DNA from: Haloarcula sp. H-GB4
GTDB lineage: Archaea > Halobacteriota > Halobacteria > Halobacteriales > Haloarculaceae
NCBI RefSeq assembly: GCF_030848575.1
Contig: NZ_JAVDDX010000001.1
Coordinates: 186,001-250,000 of the forward strand
Direction: 5' to 3'
DNA: 64,000 bases
Part shown: one piece after another, positions 45,248-52,396 of the stretch
Layout: every line of letters begins with the position of its first letter
Numbering within the stretch: the first letter of the stretch is position 1
Program-made: the position numbers and the translations under genes
Notes under the pieces: model-generated
The model's input: only the letters and a program-made list of their open reading frames with translations
Databases searched by the model: none
What the model was told of the DNA's origin: nothing

Positions 45248-46243
45248 CTACGTGTTCGTCGACTCCAGTGCTGTCCGAATCGCTGACTCGATATCGTGTT
45301 CCGGTGACCAGCCTAGCGCATCGGTCGTCCGCCCGGTATCGACCGGGAACGAGTCGACGAGTGTCTCGTCGTCGCCCCGTGGGTTCTCGACCAGTTCAAC
45401 GTCGGCATCGACGTCGGCAACATCGGCGGCGAGATCCTTGACGAGGTTGGCCACATCGTGGACCCCAGGATCCTCGTCGCTCGCGATTTCGTATTTCTCG
45501 ACGCCGGTCTCGCCGCGGTCCAGTTGCTCCAGCAGCCGTTCGCAGCTATCGACGTAGGCCCGGGCTACGTCCTTGACGTGAATGAAGTTCCGGGACTGCG
45601 TCCCGGGCTCGTAGACCGTCAGCGTCTCGCCAGCGAGCGCACGGTTCACGAAGAAGTTGATGACTGTTCCCTTCGAGACGGTCTGGCCGTCTATCTCGTG
45701 GCTTCCGTAAAGGTTCGAGATCATGAACTGATGGGCCGGGAACGTGCCGTCGGCGTACGTCTCAATATCGCGCTCGTTGAGCAGTTTCGTTCGGCCGTAC
45801 CAGTTCAGCGGGTCCCGCGGATGGTCGACCGTAATGGGGAACTCCTGTGGATCGCCGATGACGGCCATCGAGAACGGGAAAATCAGTGCCGCGCCTGTCT
45901 TGCGGCAGAACCAGGCGACGTTGTCTGTTCCCTGAACGTTGACCTCGTAGGCCAGATCCTGCTTCTGCTCGCAGTCGTCGACACCGGAGATGGCGGCGAG
46001 GTGCATCACGACGTCGGCCCCGTCCAGCGTTGCTTCCAGACGGTCCCGGTTCCGGATGTCGACGTGCTCGATCTCGACGTCGCCGACGGACCGCACGGTA
46101 CCGAGATAGAAGTTGTCGATAGCAGTGATCTCCCAGTCGGGGTGGGCCTGCTGTAGTTCGTAGATGACGCGGCTGCCGATGTAGCCTGCACCGCCGGTGA
46201 CGGCGATGTGGGGCCGTTCGCTGGTTGATTCTGTCTCAGACAT
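45248..46243 (-). CDS. NAD-dependent nucleotide-sugar epimerase/dehydratase
   Basis: 331 residues from MSETESTSERPH. Short-chain dehydrogenase with VTGGAGYIGSRVIYELQQ (NAD site), HLAAISGVDD and the YGRTK catalytic tyrosine-lysine pair. Other motifs: FPFSMAVIGDP and NFIHVKDVARAYVDSCE. The sugar specificity is unknown, though UDP-glucose 4-epimerase is the nearest well-known activity. The stop codon of the upstream epimerase overlaps the start by eight bases, so the trio is co-translated. Confidence 0.85.
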   Translation of the reverse strand: MSETESTSERPHIAVTGGAGYIGSRVIYELQQAHPDWEITAIDNFYLGTVRSVGDVEIEHVDIRNRDRLEATLDGADVVMHLAAISGVDDCEQKQDLAYEVNVQGTDNVAWFCRKTGAALIFPFSMAVIGDPQEFPITVDHPRDPLNWYGRTKLLNERDIETYADGTFPAHQFMISNLYGSHEIDGQTVSKGTVINFFVNRALAGETLTVYEPGTQSRNFIHVKDVARAYVDSCERLLEQLDRGETGVEKYEIASDEDPGVHDVANLVKDLAADVADVDADVELVENPRGDDETLVDSFPVDTGRTTDALGWSPEHDIESAIRTALESTNT

Positions 46244-47171
46244 TGGTGGTGAATTTTTCCGCGAGGTCGCGGACACCCTCGCGGAGCGTCCACGATGGTT
46301 CGAAGCCGGTCTCGCTCAGCCGGTCGAAGTTGACGTGATACGACGGGCCGGGATGCTCGTCTTCGAGGTAGGTCACGTCGACCGGGGCGACCTCGTCGGC
46401 GACGATATCGGCAATCTCCGAGATCTGGTAGTTCGCGTCCATCGACCCGACGTTGTACACCGGTTCGTCCCAGGAATCGGGGTCGCACGCCGCCTCCGCG
46501 TAGGCACGGGCAGCGTCTCGGACGTGGATGAACGGCCGCCAGTTCGAGCCGTCGCCGTAGACGGTGAGCGAGCGGTCGGTGAGTGCCCGAAACACGAAGT
46601 AGTTCACGACGAGGTTGAACCGGATGCCCGGCGAGTGGCCGAAGTTCGTGGCCATTCGCAGGGCGGTGCCGCTCATGTCGAATTCCTCGCAGTACTCCTG
46701 CAGTAGCGTTTCGGACTGGAGTTTCGTCTCTGCGTAGGGGTTGATGGGATCTGGGTTGACCGTCTCGTCGATGTCGGTGCTGGTCGCGCGGCCGTAGACG
46801 TTGCACGAGGAGGCAAAGACCACGTGGTCGACCCCGAGTTTGCCGGCTGCAGTCAGGAGGTTTTCGGTGCCGTCGTAGTTGATAGCGAACGTCTCGTCGC
46901 GGCGCTCGTGTGTGCTCGACGCCCCGGTGATGGCAGCGAGGTGGATGACGCGGTCGACGCCACGCATAGCGCTCTCCACGTCGCCGTACTCGCGGACGTC
47001 GCCCCGGCGGAATTCGAGCCCGTCCCCGAGCGTCCCCAGCAGCGCCCGCGGGGACCCTGAGGAGAGGTCGTCGAAGACGACGATGTCATCCACGCGGTCG
47101 TCCGCCCGGAGCAACGGTATCAGCGCGCTGCCGATGTAGCCACAGGCCCCGGTGACCAGCACGTCCATCAT
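46236..47171 (-). CDS. NAD-dependent nucleotide-sugar epimerase (UDP-glucose 4-epimerase-like)
   Basis: 311 residues with VTGACGYIGSALIPLL, HLAAITGAS, SSCNVYGRATS (serine) and NPYAETKLQSE (catalytic Tyr-Lys). RPFIHVRDAARAYAEA is a conserved C-terminal element. It begins with two adjacent Met codons, and either may be used. The first overlaps the upstream stop by one base. Fits UDP-sugar epimerase or related enzyme; specificity is not readable. Confidence 0.87.
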   Translation of the reverse strand: MMDVLVTGACGYIGSALIPLLRADDRVDDIVVFDDLSSGSPRALLGTLGDGLEFRRGDVREYGDVESAMRGVDRVIHLAAITGASSTHERRDETFAINYDGTENLLTAAGKLGVDHVVFASSCNVYGRATSTDIDETVNPDPINPYAETKLQSETLLQEYCEEFDMSGTALRMATNFGHSPGIRFNLVVNYFVFRALTDRSLTVYGDGSNWRPFIHVRDAARAYAEAACDPDSWDEPVYNVGSMDANYQISEIADIVADEVAPVDVTYLEDEHPGPSYHVNFDRLSETGFEPSWTLREGVRDLAEKFTTNV

Positions 47172-48343
47172 CAGTCCTCGCTCAGGACGCCCGGGAGGAA
47201 GCGGTCCTCGTGGGACTCAATGGTGTCGGCATAGCGGGTCAGCGTCCCGAAGATGTCGTCGACGCCGTCCTCGAAGGACTGTGACTGGCCGCCGATGAGG
47301 TCGTCATAGCAGTCGTTCTCGATCTCCATCTTGTGGGTCTCGTCCTCGTCGCGGGGGTTCTCGAAGTGCTCGACATCTACGTCGAGGTCGTACTCGCTGC
47401 CCACGTCTGCAATCGTCTCAGCGATCTCGACGATACTGATGGCGCGCGTGACCTGGTTGTACACTGTCAGGCCCTCGGGGCGCTCGTCTGGGTCGGTGAG
47501 GGCCACTTCGGCCAGCCCTTCGACGGCGTCTTCGAGTGAGATGAACGGCTTGCGCTGCTCGCCCTTGCCGTAGACGGTGACGGGATAGCCCGCGGCGGCC
47601 TGTGCGCAAAATCGGTGCGTGACCGTTCCGAAGTAGTAGTCGAAGTCAAAGCGCGTCTTGAGGCGGTCGTCTTCGCGGGTTTCCTCGGTTTCGGTCCCGT
47701 AGACGATGGCCGTCCGCACGTCAGAAATTGGGATGTCAAACTGGGTGTGGGCCAGCCGCATGTTCTGTGCGTCGAAGCCCTTCGTCGCGTGGTACCAGCT
47801 CCCGCCCATGTTGGGGAACGGCACGTCGTCGCGCTCGCCCTGATTCTCCATCGTCGCGCCGCCCTCGGGAATCGGGAACTCCGGCGCGCCGTAGACGCCC
47901 GTCGTCGTCGTCTCGACGAAGTGGGTGTCTGTGAGGTCGTGTTCTTCGAGGCCCCACAGGAGGTTCCGCGTCGCCTGGAGGTTGTTGTGCTGGGTGTAGT
48001 TCGCCCGCTCGCCGTTGATCTGGGAGTACGGTGCGGAGGGCTGTGCGGCGGTGTGAACGACGACTTCTGGCTCGTGGACCGCCAGCAGTTCGTCGACGAA
48101 TGACTTCTCAGCGAGGTCGCCCTCGACGAAAGAGAGGTTCGTCAGGCCGTGGACCTCGCGGGCCGCGTCGAGGCGCTCGTCGATGCTGGCGACCGGTGTC
48201 GCACTCGTCGCGCCGACGTCTTCAACCCACCCACGCCGGGAGAAATTGTCGACAAGCAGCACTCGGTCGTCTGTTCGGTCTGCGATTCGCAGTGCGGCTG
48301 GCCACCCGACGTAGCCGTCGCCGCCAGTGATGAGGATAGTCAT
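47171..48343 (-). CDS. SQD1/Agl3-like UDP-sulfoquinovose synthase family protein
   Basis: 390 residues with ITGGDGYVGWPAALRIA, HTAAQPSAPYSQINGER, TTGVYGAPEFPIPEGG and TRFDFDYYFGTVTHRF, then GYPVTVYGKGEQRKPFISLED. This set resembles plant SQD1 and Sulfolobus Agl3, which add sulfite to UDP-glucose to give UDP-sulfoquinovose. The resemblance is from memory. It heads the three-gene operon (45248-48343, leftward). A haloarchaeal sulfosugar on S-layer glycans or lipids would need such an enzyme, and Haloarcula hispanica glycans reportedly contain sulfoquinovosamine. Confidence 0.82.
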   Translation of the reverse strand: MTILITGGDGYVGWPAALRIADRTDDRVLLVDNFSRRGWVEDVGATSATPVASIDERLDAAREVHGLTNLSFVEGDLAEKSFVDELLAVHEPEVVVHTAAQPSAPYSQINGERANYTQHNNLQATRNLLWGLEEHDLTDTHFVETTTTGVYGAPEFPIPEGGATMENQGERDDVPFPNMGGSWYHATKGFDAQNMRLAHTQFDIPISDVRTAIVYGTETEETREDDRLKTRFDFDYYFGTVTHRFCAQAAAGYPVTVYGKGEQRKPFISLEDAVEGLAEVALTDPDERPEGLTVYNQVTRAISIVEIAETIADVGSEYDLDVDVEHFENPRDEDETHKMEIENDCYDDLIGGQSQSFEDGVDDIFGTLTRYADTIESHEDRFLPGVLSED

Positions 48344-48464
48344 AGTTACTCAGATAGTGAGTAACCGTGATGCGTAATCAATCTTCTGTTTAGCTGTCCG
48401 TTTGTCTCGTACAGCCTGCCCGCTCGTGTGACACTTGACCCCTCAAAACAGCAATTTAATCTCT

Positions 48465-48611
48465 TTATTGGACGATATCGAACCGACCGAAGTACTTGGA
48501 GATGTACTGGTTCGCGTCCGCCGGTGGTTCCGTGACGACGCGATACGCGTCATGTTGGTCGCCGAGGCCCATGTCCTCCGCTTGCGGGCCACCGATGAAA
48601 CCACTCCCCAT
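48465..48611 (-). CDS. 48-residue hypothetical protein
   Basis: The frame reads MGSGFIGGPQAEDMGLGDQ, then HDAYRVVTEPPADANQYISK and YFGRFDIVQ. Third-position GC bias is strong and glycine, aspartate and glutamate are frequent, as in haloarchaeal proteins. TTTTAA lies 18-25 bases upstream; that is slightly close, so a start at internal Met14 is possible. It is flanked by the SQD1-like gene promoter and tRNA-Pro. No family recognised. No partner gene is obvious. Confidence 0.6.
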   Translation of the reverse strand: MGSGFIGGPQAEDMGLGDQHDAYRVVTEPPADANQYISKYFGRFDIVQ

Positions 48612-48628
48612 CTCGTTGTTTCGCAACC

Positions 48629-48636
48629 GTTAAAAC
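48629..48636. promoter_or_regulatory. Palindromic TATA box near tRNA-Pro
   Basis: GTTAAAAC reads GTTTTAAC on the other strand. It lies 33-40 bases upstream of the mature tRNA-Pro 5' end, fitting a tRNA start a few bases ahead of it, and 18-25 bases upstream of the small leftward ORF. It may serve either or both. Confidence 0.5.
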
Positions 48637-48668
48637 TGCCCCTGTCTTCTATCCGATTGCTATCGCAC

Positions 48669-48741
48669 GGGCCGGTGGGGTAGCCTGGTATCCTTCGGCC
48701 TTCGGGTGGCCGTAACCGCGATTCGAATTCGCGCCGGCCCA
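48669..48741 (+). tRNA. tRNA-Pro(CGG)
   Basis: A 73-base cloverleaf. Acceptor stem GGGCCGG pairs with CCGGCCC and the discriminator base is A. The D-loop is AGCCTGGTA. Anticodon stem CGGCC/GGCCG encloses loop TTCGGGT, so anticodon CGG reads the CCG codon. A TAAC variable loop precedes T-arm CGCGA-TTCGAAT-TCGCG. CCA is not encoded. A short T-run (ACTTTTCC) follows and could end transcription. Confidence 0.95.
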
Positions 48742-48919
48742 CTTTTCCAATTCAAACCGGTCAGAGACATTTCCGGGTCTGGAGGTGGCCGCACCACGTT
48801 CTCACGGGCGAAAGCACTGCGCGCTCACAGAACAAAGCTCCATGGCGGTTCGAATTCGCACTGGTTCCTGTTTCATCTACAGCATCGAAAAGCAACAGGA
48901 CCGCTCTCTACGCCGATTA

Positions 48920-50440
48920 TCAGCCGTTGTTCCGACCCCGAGTGACTACGTAGGCCTGTCCGCGGAACTGGAACCGTCGACGGTTCGAATCGTATCCGAG
49001 TACGCCGTCCACAGCCCGCTCGTCGGTCTCGACAACGATATGACGCACATCGTCGGTCAGGAACGGGAGGGCGTTACGAAGTCCACCCTCGTACGTGGCG
49101 AACCGACCGCTTGCCATGACCTGTTCGGCGATAACCCGCTCACTCGCGCTGTCGGTGCGAGTCAGCGAGAACGTTGCGTCGGCAGGACGTTTCCCATCGC
49201 CGTGACGGTCAGTCGTCACGGTGACGGTGTCGCTGTCACGCGCTGTTGACACGTCGTCGGTTGGCGTCACGGCAGCGCGGTCACCGACTAGCTCGACTAG
49301 GGCACTGCTCTCGGCTGTCGGATGCCCGTAGCCGGCGACGACGGCGTACTCGCCGCCGCCGAGATAGCCCTGCGTGAGGCCGTCACAACGGCAGTCGCCG
49401 GTTCCACAACCGACGGCCTGTCGGTTAAACGCCCGGAGGTCCCACTGTTCCCGACCGCCCGGCACCAGGATGCGACAGTCGTCGGTGTGGCCCGTCGGCG
49501 CGATGTGGAACCACTCGCCGTCGACGAGTTTGTAGAGATTCCAGTGGCCACACTGCAGTCGCTCGTGGCTGTTGTTGACCATCTCAAAGCCCACCTGTGC
49601 GTCCAACTGCACTCGCTCGGCAGTCGGGCGAACGAAGGTTGAGGTCGTCTTATTTGCTTCGTGGAACCACTGGACGCTGCCGTCGCCGGGAAACGGCGGG
49701 AGCGAGCGGCCGGCGAACCGGGAATCAGTTTCGGGGCCGGGACTCCGCGTATCCCAGACGGAGACCGAGAGGGATTCGCCTTGGCCGCGGAACTCGTAGG
49801 TCCCGGTCGGCCGCCCGGACTGGCCTGGTTCGCCGACGAGTGCGTACTCCAGTCGGACCCATTCACCGGGGTCCAGCCGGTGGGTTTCTGGCATCCACGG
49901 ACCGACGTCGTCGACGCGCCAGTACCCCTCTTCTGTTCGGCCGAGCGAGGGCACTTCCTCGGCGAGTTCGTTGTTCTCCGTGGGCGCAAGATGGAGGCGG
50001 GCTTCGTGGTCATAGCCACTGGGTTGGCGGCTATATGTCCGTCCGACCCCCGGAATCCAATCGATTCTGAACGTGTTCTCGAACTCGTTGCCGTTCTGGA
50101 GCCAGCCGCGAAGCGTGGCCGGATGGCTGTCGGTCGCCGTCCGGTCGAACCAGAACCCGATTCGGGCTCCGTCGTCGGTGTGGAGTCCTGGCGAACTGAG
50201 GGCGTAGGTTCGCGGCCCGGTTTCCATTTCGATGACCGTCGTCGGATTCTCGGGTCGGGTTGGGTTGCCCGTATCTGCCGGCGTCTCTGCTCCGCTGTCG
50301 TTCGCGTCGGTTGGTGACTGGTCCGGTTGCGGTGCAGGCGTCACGCTGTCAGTTTCATCCGCTCCAGGGGCACCGAACGAACAGCCGGCGAGCCCGGCCA
50401 GCGCACCCGGGACCGACGCGAGGAGGGCACGTCTGCGCAT
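48920..50440 (-). CDS. Tat-exported lipoprotein, unknown function
   Basis: 506 residues. The N-terminus RRRALLASVPGALAGLAGC is a Tat-plus-lipobox leader. A 50-residue Pro/Asp/Thr/Glu-rich linker follows. The mature region has beta-rich repeats such as TGPRTYALSSPGLHTDDGA and a cysteine-rich stretch (QAVGCGTGDCRCDGL). Another cysteine pair lies near GHWNLYKL and TDDCRIL. Aspartate-rich surfaces fit a halophilic secreted protein. No enzyme motif found. Confidence 0.8.
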   Translation of the reverse strand: MRRRALLASVPGALAGLAGCSFGAPGADETDSVTPAPQPDQSPTDANDSGAETPADTGNPTRPENPTTVIEMETGPRTYALSSPGLHTDDGARIGFWFDRTATDSHPATLRGWLQNGNEFENTFRIDWIPGVGRTYSRQPSGYDHEARLHLAPTENNELAEEVPSLGRTEEGYWRVDDVGPWMPETHRLDPGEWVRLEYALVGEPGQSGRPTGTYEFRGQGESLSVSVWDTRSPGPETDSRFAGRSLPPFPGDGSVQWFHEANKTTSTFVRPTAERVQLDAQVGFEMVNNSHERLQCGHWNLYKLVDGEWFHIAPTGHTDDCRILVPGGREQWDLRAFNRQAVGCGTGDCRCDGLTQGYLGGGEYAVVAGYGHPTAESSALVELVGDRAAVTPTDDVSTARDSDTVTVTTDRHGDGKRPADATFSLTRTDSASERVIAEQVMASGRFATYEGGLRNALPFLTDDVRHIVVETDERAVDGVLGYDSNRRRFQFRGQAYVVTRGRNNG

Positions 50441-50573
50441 AGTCGAGTGGTCCGCCGCTCCCGGTAAACCCTTTCTGGACGCTCAGACGGCGTTTGTAGC
50501 GTCTTCGATACTCAATTTGAGAGAGAACTGCCCACCGCCGTCTCGATAGCCCCGACCGTTCGGATTCGGGCTG

Positions 50574-50990
50574 TCACCCCTCCGCGAACATCTCGACGAC
50601 GCGGTCCAGGTCGGGCGACAGTTCCTGCATCACATCTGTTGTCGTAAGAATACCAACGCCCTCGATCTGTCCGTCGACTACGAGTCGCTTGATGCCGTGC
50701 TCAACCATCGTATCGATGGCTTCCTCTAGCGGGGCACCGGCTTCGATGGTCTTGACGGGAGTTGTCATCAGGTCTCCAATCGGCGTCGTATCAGGGTCGA
50801 TCCCATCGTGGAGGCCGGTGATAATATCCGTTTTCGTGAGTATTCCTTGCCCGTACTCGGTTTCGACAACGACAGAACCGACCGCTTCGGATGCAAGGAG
50901 CTTCGAAGCGTCTCGGACGGACAGCTCGCGGTCAACGGTTTTCACCGGCTTCGTCATCACTTGCTCGATGGGCGTGTCAAGTGAATTCAT
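50574..50990 (-). CDS. CBS-domain pair protein
   Basis: 138 residues from MNSLDTPIEQVM with two CBS domains: ELSVRDASKLLASEAVGSVVV with ILTKTDIITGL, and APLEEAIDTMVEHGIKRLVV with ILTTTDVMQEL. Tandem CBS modules bind adenine nucleotides and act as energy sensors. No effector domain is fused. A TATA-like CTTATTATG 21-29 bases upstream supports this ATG. Confidence 0.9.
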   Translation of the reverse strand: MNSLDTPIEQVMTKPVKTVDRELSVRDASKLLASEAVGSVVVETEYGQGILTKTDIITGLHDGIDPDTTPIGDLMTTPVKTIEAGAPLEEAIDTMVEHGIKRLVVDGQIEGVGILTTTDVMQELSPDLDRVVEMFAEG

Positions 50991-51010
50991 ACCACAAGTT
51001 AGCAAACACA

Positions 51011-51019
51011 CATAATAAG
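51011..51019 (-). promoter_or_regulatory. TATA-like box of the CBS-domain gene
   Basis: The minus-strand CTTATTATG lies 21-29 bases before the ATG at 50990. It indicates a leaderless or near-leaderless transcript and fixes the start in preference to an upstream frame opening. Confidence 0.5.
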
Positions 51020-51053
51020 TCATTTGACTCCCGCAATCGGTTCTGACCTGGCT

Positions 51054-51509
51054 TTACCAGTCAAACCCTTCGTGAATCGCCAGTCCCTCTTCCTGACATA
51101 TCGGCCCGACGACGTTGGTCACTCCGTCGAGAATTTCGCCCGAGCGGACGGACGCCTCGTGGCCGCTGAACCTGCTCATCTCATCACTGCTGACGCTGTA
51201 CGTTATCCGACCGAGACCAGCGTACCGGAGGCCGCCGGCACACATTGGGCACGGTTCGGTGCTCGTGTACATCACGATTTCCGCGCGTTCGTCCGGGTCA
51301 AACTCACGCATCGCTCGGTGCGCTAGGTGGAGTTCCGGATGGCGGCGCACATCGGATTCGGTGAGAACGCGGTTCGACGCCTCCATGACGATTTGGTCGT
51401 CACGAACGAGTACAGATCCGAACGGCCGGTCACCGCGGTCGACAGCGGCCCGAGCCAGCTCGAACGCGCGCTGCATATGCGTTTCGTGGTCGAACTCTGA
51501 AACGGACAT
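51054..51509 (-). CDS. Nucleoside deaminase (cytidine/guanine/adenosine deaminase superfamily)
   Basis: 151 residues from MSVSEFDHETHMQRAF. Zinc site: an HPE motif (RRHPELHLAHRAM, histidine ligand plus proton-shuttle glutamate) and PCPMC with the two cysteine ligands. The MYTSTEPCPMCAG stretch is typical of guanine deaminases and of tRNA adenosine deaminases. Substrate cannot be set from sequence. HPE replaces the commoner HAE. It is divergent from trmY. Confidence 0.88.
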   Translation of the reverse strand: MSVSEFDHETHMQRAFELARAAVDRGDRPFGSVLVRDDQIVMEASNRVLTESDVRRHPELHLAHRAMREFDPDERAEIVMYTSTEPCPMCAGGLRYAGLGRITYSVSSDEMSRFSGHEASVRSGEILDGVTNVVGPICQEEGLAIHEGFDW

Positions 51510-51671
51510 AACGGCGCTTCGCCCCGCAGTCGGAAGTAGGCTCGGCGCGGGACACCACCGTCGTGTCCTCGACTGTGGCCCCCACTCGGAATCTGGCTCC
51601 TCGTCAGCATGGATGAGAGCTGACGGGTTCGCGGTCGATGCACGTAAGTCTCTAACCGGCTTCGCACCCGT

Positions 51672-52268
51672 ATGCGCCAGTTCATCATCATCGGCCACGA
51701 CGCCCCGACGACGCCGGAGTTCTCGCTCGACGACTTGGCCGGCGCGGCCGGCCGGCTCGACGTGCTCTGTCGGTGTGTCACCAGCGCGTTCTTCCTGAGC
51801 CATGCTATCCGAGAAGACGTGCGAGTCCACTTGGTTCTGGGCGACGAGTACACCGTCACGTTCGATGGCAGCGACCTCCGTCGGCTGAACCCCGACGAAC
51901 GGTCCACGGCGGCGCTGATACGCAAGGCGCTAGAAGAGCGCGAGGAAGCTATCGGTCACATCCCGGTCGAAACCTCGCCGGGCGTGTCGCTCACGCGACG
52001 GGGGTTCGAGGGGACGCTGGACGACGTGGCCCGCCGCGGAACCGTCGTCCAGTTGCACGAGGACGGCGACCCTATCGTCGACGTTGCCCCACCGTCGGAC
52101 CCGGTGTTCGTCCTCTCGGACCACCATGACTTCCGCGACGAGGAAGCGGCGCTGCTGGCCGACCGCGCAGACGAGCGCGTCTCGCTTGGCCCGAAGGCAC
52201 TCCATGCTGACCACTCGATCACGGTCGCGCACAACTATCTGGACACGGCGGGGTTCGAGCAGTACTGA
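51672..52268 (+). CDS. trmY: tRNA (pseudouridine-54 N1)-methyltransferase TrmY
   Basis: 198 residues of a SPOUT methyltransferase. Family features: [19 protein letters not shown] at the start, [25 protein letters not shown], then the C-terminal knot region [15 protein letters not shown] and [19 protein letters not shown]. It methylates N1 of pseudouridine-54 in archaeal tRNA, using S-adenosylmethionine, to give m1-pseudouridine. Its substrate is made by Pus10, encoded at 19496-20773. Monocistronic-looking. Confidence 0.95.
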   Translation: MRQFIIIGHDAPTTPEFSLDDLAGAAGRLDVLCRCVTSAFFLSHAIREDVRVHLVLGDEYTVTFDGSDLRRLNPDERSTAALIRKALEEREEAIGHIPVETSPGVSLTRRGFEGTLDDVARRGTVVQLHEDGDPIVDVAPPSDPVFVLSDHHDFRDEEAALLADRADERVSLGPKALHADHSITVAHNYLDTAGFEQY

Positions 52269-52396
52269 CGGGGCACGCTTGGAGACTGCCAGAAGGGTTT
52301 TGCTCCGTGGTTCGCTGAATGGTGTATGGCATTATTGGGTTCGGAGACAGCGACGGGTCACGCTGTCCGACGACGCACTGAAATGACGGGGGATCG

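Noticed and set aside
51054-51509. Loss of the catalytic glutamate in the deaminase (HLA where HAE is expected)
   Set aside because: An alternative alignment places the HPE in RRHPELHLAHRAM on the zinc-ligand/glutamate positions, a variant I recall in this superfamily, so the site is likely intact.
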